64,000 bases of DNA, from assembly GCA_020845635.1 (NCBI GenBank), contig JADLFI010000039.1, positions 1-64,000 of the forward strand, given 5' to 3'. Both the position numbers and the translations under genes were made by a program. Within the stretch, counting starts at the first letter, position 1. Every line of letters begins with the position of its first letter. The notes beneath the pieces were generated by a model that ran no database searches, had not been told where the DNA came from, and saw only the letters and a program-made list of their open reading frames with translations. Of this stretch, positions 54,822 to 62,790 are shown piece after piece. The DNA comes from Bacteroidia bacterium (GTDB lineage Bacteria > Bacteroidota > Bacteroidia > UBA4408).

Positions 54822-56294
54822 ATGGAACATTATGATTTATGCGTTATAGGTGGAGGCCCATCGGGTTATGCTGCTGCCATGAGAGCCATAGACTTCGGAA
54901 AAAAGGTTCTTTTAATTGAGAAGGACAAAATAGGCGGTACGGGTTTATTTAATGGTGCATTGTGGAGCAAAACCATGTGGGAGTATTCGGAAAGAATGGT
55001 ACAGGTAAAGGAAGAAACAGGTGTTAACCATGCCAGTTTTGAGGGCATGATGCGTATGGTTGATGAAGCTTTATTTGAAAGAAAATTTCAGATGACTGTG
55101 CACATGAAGTTATTACATGAAGAAACTGAAAGCAAGTTGTTTCATTACGTAAAAGGAAAAGCTTCTTTCGTTGATAAGAATCATATACGTATAGAAAAAA
55201 AGAATGAAGAATTTACTATACATGCTGATTATGTTGTAATAGCCACCGGAAGTAGGCCACGATTAATTAACAGTATTCCGGTTGATGAAAAAATAATTTT
55301 TACCAGTGATGGTTTAGATAATTTGAATAAACTACCTGAAAGTTTAGTTATTGTAGGGGCAGGTGTAATTGGTTGTGAATTTGCCACAATTTTTTCAAAT
55401 TTAGGTAAAACCAAAGTATTCTTAATTGATAAAGGCGACAGAATATTGCCTTTTGAAGATGAAGATGTAGCCCATACGGTAATGGATAACTTAGAAAGAA
55501 ATGGGGTTGTTATTCATAAAAATTCGAGTTTAAATAAGATTGAAGTTATTGAAGGTAAAGTTCATTATCAGTTAAAATACAATGATGGCAGTATAGCTAA
55601 TTTTACGGTTGACCATGCTCTTATTTCTATTGGAAGGGTTCCTAATGTAGAAGACTTAAATTTAGAAGCAGCGGGTGTGGAGCTTACCCCTGCCGGTTAT
55701 ATTAAAGATTTTGATACGCAAACAACCACCCCAAATATTTATGTAGCCGGTGATATAAGTGCCAATATAGCTTTGGTAAATGTTGGGGAACGCGAAGGTC
55801 GGCATGCCGTAGCCCGAATTTTTGGCGAAAATATTAAGCCATTGGTTTATACTAATATTTCAACTATTATGTTTTTGAATCCAGAAGTAGCCTCTGTTGG
55901 TATGGGCGAACAAGAAGCACAAAAAAAGAACATAAGTGTAAAAGTAGCCAAGATTGACTATTCGTGTATAGCACGTGCCATAGCCATGCGAAAAACCAAC
56001 GGTTTTTTTAAAATTATAGTAAGCAACGATGACGAAATGCGGCTATTAGGTATGCGTGCTGTAGGTGAGCATGCCAGTAGTGCCATTCAAGCAGTAGCAT
56101 ATCTCATACATACCAACCAAAGTATTGAAGAGTTAGCAGTTATGATGCATCCCCACCCTTCTATTATTGAGGGCATACAAGAATGTGTAAGAATGTTATT
56201 AGGAAAATCAATATACAAATCATCGGTATTTAAAGATAAATTAAAGTGTTATGTTAGAGATAATGATGTTTGTATTCCGCTTGAAAAATTATAA
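54822..56294 (+). CDS. FAD/NAD oxidoreductase like dihydrolipoamide dehydrogenase, lacking the redox cysteines
   Basis: The 490-residue product has the class I pyridine-nucleotide disulfide oxidoreductase fold: FAD motif DLCVIGGGPSGYAAAMRA, a second Rossmann fold VIVGAGVIGCEFATIFSNLG, IYVAGDIS and a C-terminal dimer domain with MMHPHPSIIEGIQE, which retains the His/Glu. The active disulfide should be in GGTCLNxGCxPSK; here it reads GGTGLFNGALWSK, with Gly41 and Ala46 in place of the cysteines. It cannot act as a normal lipoamide dehydrogenase. Soluble transhydrogenase SthA also lacks the disulfide, so NAD(P) exchange is one option. rsmI follows 24 bases later. Confidence 0.88.
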   Translation: MEHYDLCVIGGGPSGYAAAMRAIDFGKKVLLIEKDKIGGTGLFNGALWSKTMWEYSERMVQVKEETGVNHASFEGMMRMVDEALFERKFQMTVHMKLLHEETESKLFHYVKGKASFVDKNHIRIEKKNEEFTIHADYVVIATGSRPRLINSIPVDEKIIFTSDGLDNLNKLPESLVIVGAGVIGCEFATIFSNLGKTKVFLIDKGDRILPFEDEDVAHTVMDNLERNGVVIHKNSSLNKIEVIEGKVHYQLKYNDGSIANFTVDHALISIGRVPNVEDLNLEAAGVELTPAGYIKDFDTQTTTPNIYVAGDISANIALVNVGEREGRHAVARIFGENIKPLVYTNISTIMFLNPEVASVGMGEQEAQKKNISVKVAKIDYSCIARAIAMRKTNGFFKIIVSNDDEMRLLGMRAVGEHASSAIQAVAYLIHTNQSIEELAVMMHPHPSIIEGIQECVRMLLGKSIYKSSVFKDKLKCYVRDNDVCIPLEKL

Positions 56295-56318
56295 TCGATC
56301 TATTTTTCAGTTATTGTT

Positions 56319-57002
56319 ATGCTTTATCTAATACCCACTCCTATTGGTAATTTAAAAGATATTACTTACCGCTCTATTGAAACATTGCAGAGTGTAGATG
56401 CGGTAATAGCTGAAGATACAAGAAAGAGTGGATTGTTATTAAAACATTATGGAATTGAGAAAAAGTTTATCCCCTATCATCAACATAACGAACATAAAAT
56501 ATTGGGTGCTATTATTGAGAGGCTAAAATCAGGGATGAATTTAGCTTTGATAACAGATGCCGGCACTCCCGGTATTTCTGACCCTGGATTTTTGCTGGTA
56601 CGCGAATGTATTAAGCACGAAATTACAGTAATTAGTTTACCCGGCCCAACTGCCTTTGTACCTGCATTGATTAACTCGGGTTTACCTTGCGAAAGGTTTT
56701 GTTTTGAAGGCTTTTTACCGCTAAAAAAAGGACGTCAAACCCGAATGGAATTGCTTAGTAAGGAAGAAAGAACTATGATATTCTATGAGTCACCTCATCG
56801 CTTAATAAAAACATTACAACAATTTCAAGTGGTATTTGGTGTCGAGCGTAAGGCTTCTATAAGTCGTGAACTCACAAAAATTTATGAAGAAAATAAGCAA
56901 GGAACTTTAAAAGAACTAACAGAGTATTTTCAATTACGTGAGGTAAAAGGAGAACTTGTTATAGTTGTGGAGGGTCTTAATAAAAAGAAAAACGAAGGAT
57001 AA
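56319..57002 (+). CDS. rsmI: 16S rRNA (cytidine(1402)-2'-O)-methyltransferase RsmI
   Basis: The 227-residue product matches RsmI: LYLIPTPIGNLKDITYRS at the start, VIAEDTRKSGLLLKHYGI, ALITDAGTPGISDPGFLLV with SAM-binding glycines, LPGPTAFVPALINSGLP and FYESPHRLIKTL. It methylates the 2'-O of C1402 in the ribosomal decoding centre. It is shorter than the E. coli enzyme (286 residues), as the C-terminal helical extension is absent, which is common in Bacteroidota. It follows the flavoprotein gene by 24 bases. Confidence 0.95.
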   Translation: MLYLIPTPIGNLKDITYRSIETLQSVDAVIAEDTRKSGLLLKHYGIEKKFIPYHQHNEHKILGAIIERLKSGMNLALITDAGTPGISDPGFLLVRECIKHEITVISLPGPTAFVPALINSGLPCERFCFEGFLPLKKGRQTRMELLSKEERTMIFYESPHRLIKTLQQFQVVFGVERKASISRELTKIYEENKQGTLKELTEYFQLREVKGELVIVVEGLNKKKNEG

Positions 57003-57492
57003 CTCCAATTTATACCTGTTTAATAATATTTAGATGTGGTACACATGTTTTAAATTAGGTGTTGTGAACTATAATAAATTCATAATTAACCCACCATTTG
57101 TTTAGCATTAGTTCGTTTTGCTTCTATTCTTTCATCTTTATTTGCAAACAAAAATTTTCATTAAAAAATATCCACAGGTAAATAATTTACTCTAGCTGGA
57201 ATAATGGTAAAGAGTAAAAGGTAATTTTTTGGGATAATGATTAATTCCTTCAAAAAAATTACTGTTAGTACTGTAACACCCCATCATGATTTTGCGGCAT
57301 ATTGCAGCTATAGGTATTATTTGGACAAAGTACCTTTTTGAATAAGTTACACACAAACCAGGAAATATTTGTGGTTTAGCCGGTAGGAAGCTTAATAATC
57401 GGGTATGATTATTGTGAACCTTCATATACGTTTGGTTAAATATCATGTACAAAAAAACTTTAATAAAATATTACAGATTCACTTTACCATAA
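57003..57492. other. Gene-free stretch between rsmI and the flippase gene
   Basis: No gene with a family signal is found. A minus-strand frame at 57192-57452 has no recognisable content. An inverted repeat TTTACTCT (57186-57193) and AGAGTAAA (57211-57218) with a 17-base loop is followed after eight bases by TTTTTT; it may be a weak terminator for rsmI, though 180 bases past its stop. Confidence 0.35.
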
Positions 57493-57500
57493 TACCTTTG
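57493..57500 (+). promoter_or_regulatory. Putative -7 box of the surface-polysaccharide run
   Basis: TACCTTTG is an exact TAnnTTTG match. It lies 135 bases before the TTG start of the flippase gene. No clear -33 TTTG is seen. Confidence 0.4.
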
Positions 57501-57634
57501 TACTTTCATATAGGGTCAAATGTTTATTAGAATAAAAATGTTATCAGCATTAAAAAGTTAAGATTAATATTAGCCCCCTTATTCGGAAAGTAAAAAAAGC
57601 TGACTATTATTGCTAATAATTAAAGAATTAGAAA

Positions 57635-59101
57635 TTGAGCGCAATAAAAAAATTAGCCTCTCAAACTGTAGTTTACGGCTTGAGCAGTATAGTGGGCCGA
57701 CTGCTCAACTATTTGCTGGTGCCTTTATATACCAATACTTTTTTACCGGCACAATACGGTATTGTTACCGAGCTTTATGCTTATGTTTCGTTTTTGGCGG
57801 TTGTTATGACTTATGGTATGGAAACTGCCTATTTCAGATACTCTCAAAAAGACAACATTTCTAAAAATGCTGTTTTTTCAACCAGTTTTCTTTCTATATT
57901 ATCTACTACAACGCTTTTCTTAATTGTTGCTTTAGGCTATTCGCAAAGTATTGCCAATTTTTTAAACTACCAACAAAACGTTTGGTATTTGTGGTGTATG
58001 ATTTTTATAATTGCTATTGATGCCCTAACAGCTATCCCCTTTGCCAAACTAAGAGCCGAAAATAAAGCATTAAAATTTGCGGGAATAAGGCTGATTAATA
58101 TTTTTGTAAATATATTTTTAAATCTATTTTTCATTGTACTCTGCCCAATATGGGAAAAGAGTAATCCGGAATTGGTACACCATTTTTATAATGCCAATAT
58201 CGGAATCGGATATATTTTCATTTCAAACCTTGTGGCCTCTTTCGTTATGCTGATTCTTCTGTTGCCCGAGCTGAAAATTAAATTTGAATTTGACAAGGAA
58301 TTATGGAAAGAACTCATAAAATACGCACTTCCATTGCTATTTGTTGGACTTGCAGGTATGGTCAATGAAACAGCCGACCGTATTATGCTAAAATATTGGC
58401 TTCCGCCAGGTAAAGATGTTATGGCCGAAACGGGAATTTATGGTGCATGTTATAAAATAAGTATTATTATGACCATCTTTATTCAAACATTCAGGTATGC
58501 AGCAGAGCCCTTCTTTTTTAACCACTCCAAACAAACCGATGCGCGTCAACTATACGCTGATGTAATGAAATATTTTGTTATTGCCTGCTCCATCATTTTT
58601 TTAATGACCATGTTATACCTTGATATTGTTAAGTTCTTTATTGGAAAAAAATATTGGGCAGGCCTTCCCATAGTTCCGGTATTACTTGTGGCAAATTGGT
58701 TTTTAGGTATTTATTTTAATTTAACGGTTTGGTATAAGCTAACCAATAAAACACATTACGGTGCAGCTATAAGTTTAATGGGAGCCATTATAACCATTAT
58801 TTTCAACATATTACTTATTCCTCGATTTGGATACTATGGGGCAGCCTGGACTACCTTAATATGTTATGCAACTATGATGTTGCTCAGCTATTTTCAAGGG
58901 CAAGTTCATTTTCGGATAAATTATGATCTAAAAAAGATTTTAGGTTATCTTCTTCTTTCTATTCTACTTTATTGGGTTTCTACATTTGTGGAAGCGAGTT
59001 TTAACGTTAAAATGATTGTAAATACATCTATAGTTATGATTTACATAGGATTTATAGTTTTAGTGGAATATAAAAACTTCATAAAGCTTAAAAATGAATA
59101 G
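57635..59101 (+). CDS. Oligosaccharide flippase (Wzx/MATE-like), TTG start
   Basis: The 488-residue product has about 12-14 membrane helices and the polysaccharide-transport pattern: SQTVVYGLSSIVGRLLNYLL at the start and a central NETADRIMLKYWLPPG with GIYGACYKISIIMTIF. It belongs to the flippases that move lipid-linked sugar units across the inner membrane. The start is a TTG; it gives the N-terminus typical of this Bacteroidota family, and no ATG precedes the first helix. The stop is directly next to the ATG of the TonB-like gene. Confidence 0.9.
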   Translation: MSAIKKLASQTVVYGLSSIVGRLLNYLLVPLYTNTFLPAQYGIVTELYAYVSFLAVVMTYGMETAYFRYSQKDNISKNAVFSTSFLSILSTTTLFLIVALGYSQSIANFLNYQQNVWYLWCMIFIIAIDALTAIPFAKLRAENKALKFAGIRLINIFVNIFLNLFFIVLCPIWEKSNPELVHHFYNANIGIGYIFISNLVASFVMLILLLPELKIKFEFDKELWKELIKYALPLLFVGLAGMVNETADRIMLKYWLPPGKDVMAETGIYGACYKISIIMTIFIQTFRYAAEPFFFNHSKQTDARQLYADVMKYFVIACSIIFLMTMLYLDIVKFFIGKKYWAGLPIVPVLLVANWFLGIYFNLTVWYKLTNKTHYGAAISLMGAIITIIFNILLIPRFGYYGAAWTTLICYATMMLLSYFQGQVHFRINYDLKKILGYLLLSILLYWVSTFVEASFNVKMIVNTSIVMIYIGFIVLVEYKNFIKLKNE

Positions 59102-59719
59102 ATGAAAAAGGTTATATTTATTTTTCATTTATGTTTGATAGCAACAAACATTTGTATTGCCCAAAGCTACGATACTACATATTACGAGAACAAATCGGTA
59201 TTATTTATCAGCACCCCTACCATTCATGGCGATTCTGTGATAAGTTTTTATGATACTAAAGGGAAAAGTATTTTAAGCTCTTCCTATATCAAGCATAGTT
59301 TCTTTGACAAAAAATTCGGGAAAAACAGAACCATCATTGTAATCAACAAATATCTTTATGAAGACTATTGTGTATCAGAAAATGATACCGTTTATAACTA
59401 TTTTGAGTTTGATGATAATTTTGACAGGCAATTGCAATCACTTTACAATTACCTTGAGCAGCACGTTGTTTACCCGCGTAATGCGATGAAGAAAAAAATA
59501 CAAGCACTTGTAAAAATAGGTTTTATGGTTGAAACCAATGGCAGAATGTACTCAATTACCCCACTCACCAAACATTACTGGGGATTTGAGGAAGCAGTAA
59601 TAAAAGTTCTTGAGGAGAAAAAACAATTTGGATTTGTGACTTATAAAAACCAATCAGTTAAATTATATCTTGAGATACCATTTTATTTTAGAATAAAGGA
59701 AAGAACCCTCACTGATTAA
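59102..59719 (+). CDS. Secreted protein with TonB C-terminal-like domain
   Basis: The 205-residue product has a signal peptide (IFIFHLCLIATNICIAQ). Its C-terminal half recalls the TonB C-terminal domain common in Bacteroidota: YLEQHVVYPRNAMKKKIQAL, VKIGFMVETNGRMYSITPL and EEAVIKVLEE. No N-terminal membrane anchor or Pro-rich spacer is present, so it is not a classical energy transducer; it may be a stand-alone periplasmic protein. It starts in the base after the flippase stop. Confidence 0.8.
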   Translation: MKKVIFIFHLCLIATNICIAQSYDTTYYENKSVLFISTPTIHGDSVISFYDTKGKSILSSSYIKHSFFDKKFGKNRTIIVINKYLYEDYCVSENDTVYNYFEFDDNFDRQLQSLYNYLEQHVVYPRNAMKKKIQALVKIGFMVETNGRMYSITPLTKHYWGFEEAVIKVLEEKKQFGFVTYKNQSVKLYLEIPFYFRIKERTLTD

Positions 59720-59794
59720 CAAAATAACATTTCATAATTTTGAATTTACTATCTTTACCCCTAATTATTTTATATATAAAATTATCATTAATAA

Positions 59795-60382
59795 ATGAAT
59801 AAAATTATCCGGTATTTACTACAAGGAATATTGTTTACGGTACCTGTAGCTATTACTTTCTATATTATAATCAGCATATCAAAATGGGTAGGTATGTTTG
59901 TTGATTTTTTAGGTGTTTCTATTCACCCTATTGTTGACCCCTTGTTTGGATTGATTGGTGGGGTATTATTTTTAATCATGATTGGGGCTCTTAGTAGTTC
60001 AATTTTCTTTTATCCTATATTCAACAGAATAGAGCAACTCATAGAAAAGACTCCCTTTTTAAAAATTGTTTATAGCTCAGTAAAAGATCTTTTATCGGCA
60101 TTTGTTGGGCAAAAGAAAAAATTCAATCAACCTGTTATTGTAAAAATAAATGAGAATCCTCCTATTGAACGCTTAGGCTTTATTACCCAAAACTCACTCG
60201 AAGATTTACATATTTCTGAAAACAAGGTAGCTGTATATTTTCCTTTAAGTTATAGTCTTTCGGGCGATTTAATTATAGTTTCAAGTTCTTATGTTAAACC
60301 GGTTCCCGTTCCGGCTGCTGAATTTATGAAGTTTATAGTATCGGGGGGAGTTACTAAAATTGATGAGAAAGACACTAATTAA
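59795..60382 (+). CDS. DUF502-family membrane protein
   Basis: The 195-residue product has two membrane helices (LLQGILFTVPVAITFYIIIS and LFGLIGGVLFLIMIGALSSS) and a C-terminal soluble domain with FLKIVYSSVKDLLSAFVG, IERLGFITQNSLEDL and VAVYFPLSYSLSGDLIIV. This is DUF502, of unknown function. In plants a member (COV1) affects vascular patterning through the Golgi, but no bacterial role is fixed. It precedes the phosphatase gene by three bases. A TATCTTTA about 45 bases upstream is a near -7 box. Confidence 0.9.
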   Translation: MNKIIRYLLQGILFTVPVAITFYIIISISKWVGMFVDFLGVSIHPIVDPLFGLIGGVLFLIMIGALSSSIFFYPIFNRIEQLIEKTPFLKIVYSSVKDLLSAFVGQKKKFNQPVIVKINENPPIERLGFITQNSLEDLHISENKVAVYFPLSYSLSGDLIIVSSSYVKPVPVPAAEFMKFIVSGGVTKIDEKDTN

Positions 60383-60385
60383 GCT

Positions 60386-60874
60386 ATGCACACAAGAAAT
60401 ATATTAATGGTTTGTTTAGGGAATATTTGTCGCTCGCCACTGGCCGAGGGTATTATGAGAGAGAAACTAAAACAACGAAAGCTTGAAATTTATGTTGATT
60501 CTGCCGGAACATCTAGTTACCATATTGGTGAAAATCCTGATAGAAGAAGCATAACTAACGCTTTAAAGAATGGAGTAGATATTAGTAAATTAATAGCACG
60601 CCAGTTTAAAGTTACCGACTTTAATGGTTTTGACGTGATATACGCTATGGACAAACAAAACATGAAAGATATCTTAAAACTTTCAAGAAATAGCGAAGAT
60701 GCAGCTAAGGTTAAATTGTTGCTCGATGAATTGGACAACACAAATTTTAATGAGGTTCCTGATCCATATTTTGGAGGCGAAGATGGGTTTCAACTTGTAT
60801 TTGATTTGGTTAACGAGGCTTGCGAGAAAATTGCTGAAAAGTTACAGCATGAAATGAATAACTATAAATTGTAA
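60386..60874 (+). CDS. Low-molecular-weight protein tyrosine phosphatase
   Basis: The 162-residue product has the LMW-PTP P-loop near its start: VCLGNICRSPLAEGIM with catalytic Cys10 and Arg16. The general acid is in VPDPYFGGEDGF. The FDVIYAMDKQNMKDIL step is also typical. These enzymes often oppose tyrosine kinases that control capsule or polysaccharide export, which fits the flippase and glycosyltransferase context. No tyrosine kinase is in the window. It lies three bases after DUF502 and six before asnB. Confidence 0.94.
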   Translation: MHTRNILMVCLGNICRSPLAEGIMREKLKQRKLEIYVDSAGTSSYHIGENPDRRSITNALKNGVDISKLIARQFKVTDFNGFDVIYAMDKQNMKDILKLSRNSEDAAKVKLLLDELDNTNFNEVPDPYFGGEDGFQLVFDLVNEACEKIAEKLQHEMNNYKL

Positions 60875-60880
60875 TGAGGT

Positions 60881-62734
60881 ATGTGTGGAATTGCGGGTTA
60901 TTACTCTTCTTCAGGCAAATTTAATAAGACTCTTTTAGAACAAGCCACACAAAGCATTTACCATCGCGGCCCCGATGCAGGAGGTACTTTTATACAGGGA
61001 TCTGTAGGATTAGGACACAGAAGATTAAGTATAATAGATTTATCTGAAGGTGCCAACCAGCCCATGGTAAGCTCCAATAAACGTTATATCATTGTTTATA
61101 ATGGTGAAGTTTATAATTTTAAAGAAATAGCCCAAGAAATTATAAAGCAAAAGCCGGAAATAAAATTTAAAACAACATCAGATACCGAAATTATTCTGGA
61201 AGCGTTTGTATTATGGGGTGTTGAAATGATTAATAAAATGAATGGTATGTTTGCTATTGCCATTTATGACAATGAAAAACAGGAACTTTTTCTTATCAGA
61301 GATCGGCTAGGCATAAAGCCAATTTATTATTATTACAATGAGCGCGATTTCTTTTTTGCCTCTGAGTTGAAAGCCATAAAGTCGGTACTTCCATTGCTTG
61401 AGCTTAACTATGATGCTATTCCTTATTTTTTTCATTTAGGTTTTATACCTGAACCATATAGCATCTATAAAAATGTTTTTAAATTTCCGGCCGGAAGTTA
61501 TTTGAGAATAAATAATGCGGGTATTGAAATTAAACCATTTTGGCAGGTACAGGACAAAATAAAAGCCGAAACTTTAGATAACGAAAAAGAAGCGAAAGTG
61601 CAGTTAAAATATTTAATTGAATCATCTGTAAAATATCGCTTAATAAGCGATGTTCCTTTTGGTACTTTTTTAAGTGGTGGTATTGACAGTAGCTTGGTTA
61701 CGGCTGTTGCCCAAAGTGTTTCAAACACCCCGGTTAAAACATTCTCCATAGGCTTAGAGGAAGAGGAATATAGTGAGAGCAAATATTCTGAACAGGTGGC
61801 CAAGTATTTAAAAACCGATCATCATAGCTTTAAAGTTAGTATGAACGATGCTTTGGAACTTATTGATGAAATTGAAAAAATATATGATGAACCCTATGCC
61901 GACAGCTCAGCATTTCCTACTTTAATAGTATCAAAACTGGCTCGTAAATACGTTACCATGACTTTATCCGGTGATGGTGGTGACGAGCTGTTTATGGGAT
62001 ATGGGGCACATCTTTGGGCGCAAAGGCTAAAACATCCTTTGGTTTCGGCTCTCAGGTATCCTATACAATTTGCTCTGCAAATGGGAAATAACAGAAGCAA
62101 GCGTGTAGCCAATCTTTTTCATTCATATTCTAATAAATATTTACATAGTAATATCTTGTCGCAAGAACAAAATCTTTTTTATGAAAAAGAACTTTCTTCA
62201 ATTGTAGGACATTCTCTTAACCATCAAGTTTCAAGCCTGTTTCCAATAAAAACAGAGAAACGAAAACTTACTGCTGCAGAGTTGCAATCATTGTTTGATT
62301 TGAGAGTATATTTAAAAGACGATTTGTTGGTTAAGGTTGATCGGGCCTCTATGCAACACTCGCTCGAAACACGTGTTCCATTGTTGGATTACCGTATTGT
62401 TGAGTTCTCATTAAACCTTAATCAAAGCCTAAAATTAAGAGACAAAACAGCAAAGTATTTGTTGAAAGAAGTTTTGTATGAGTATGTTCCGGCTCATTTT
62501 TTTAATCGCCCCAAAAAAGGATTTTCCATACCTATGCATCAATGGCTCAGAAAAGATATTAGAACTTATGCCGAAAAATATATTAATAAAGAAATATGTG
62601 AGCGATACGGTATTGTAAATTGGGGGTATGCACAAAAATTAAAAAAACATTTTTACCAAGATGGGCTTGATTTTTATTATAACCGATTATGGACAATAAT
62701 TTGCTTTCATAAATTTATGGAACAAAATTTTTGA
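60881..62734 (+). CDS. asnB: Asparagine synthase (glutamine-hydrolysing) or related amidotransferase
   Basis: The 617-residue product begins MCGIAGYYSS with the N-terminal nucleophile Cys2 of class II glutamine amidotransferases. It contains GLGHRRLSIIDLSEGANQPM, the ATP pyrophosphatase loop FGTFLSGGIDSSLVTAV, EPYADSSAFPTLIVS and LSGDGGDELFMGY. The enzyme would make asparagine from aspartate and glutamine. In polysaccharide loci such AsnB-like proteins may amidate sugars or other acids, so the substrate is open; the C-terminal motifs (DYRIVEFSLNL, FNRPKKGFSIPMHQWLR) are those of that group. It follows the phosphatase gene by six bases. Confidence 0.92.
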   Translation: MCGIAGYYSSSGKFNKTLLEQATQSIYHRGPDAGGTFIQGSVGLGHRRLSIIDLSEGANQPMVSSNKRYIIVYNGEVYNFKEIAQEIIKQKPEIKFKTTSDTEIILEAFVLWGVEMINKMNGMFAIAIYDNEKQELFLIRDRLGIKPIYYYYNERDFFFASELKAIKSVLPLLELNYDAIPYFFHLGFIPEPYSIYKNVFKFPAGSYLRINNAGIEIKPFWQVQDKIKAETLDNEKEAKVQLKYLIESSVKYRLISDVPFGTFLSGGIDSSLVTAVAQSVSNTPVKTFSIGLEEEEYSESKYSEQVAKYLKTDHHSFKVSMNDALELIDEIEKIYDEPYADSSAFPTLIVSKLARKYVTMTLSGDGGDELFMGYGAHLWAQRLKHPLVSALRYPIQFALQMGNNRSKRVANLFHSYSNKYLHSNILSQEQNLFYEKELSSIVGHSLNHQVSSLFPIKTEKRKLTAAELQSLFDLRVYLKDDLLVKVDRASMQHSLETRVPLLDYRIVEFSLNLNQSLKLRDKTAKYLLKEVLYEYVPAHFFNRPKKGFSIPMHQWLRKDIRTYAEKYINKEICERYGIVNWGYAQKLKKHFYQDGLDFYYNRLWTIICFHKFMEQNF

Positions 62735-62790
62735 TTATTCATCAAGCATTTTATATTTTCAATATTTTCACCAGCGGCCCAAAATACTTT

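Noticed and set aside
57192-57452. Minus-strand 86-codon frame between rsmI and the flippase gene
   Set aside because: No recognisable domain or signal peptide, and the composition is not coding-like; probably chance.
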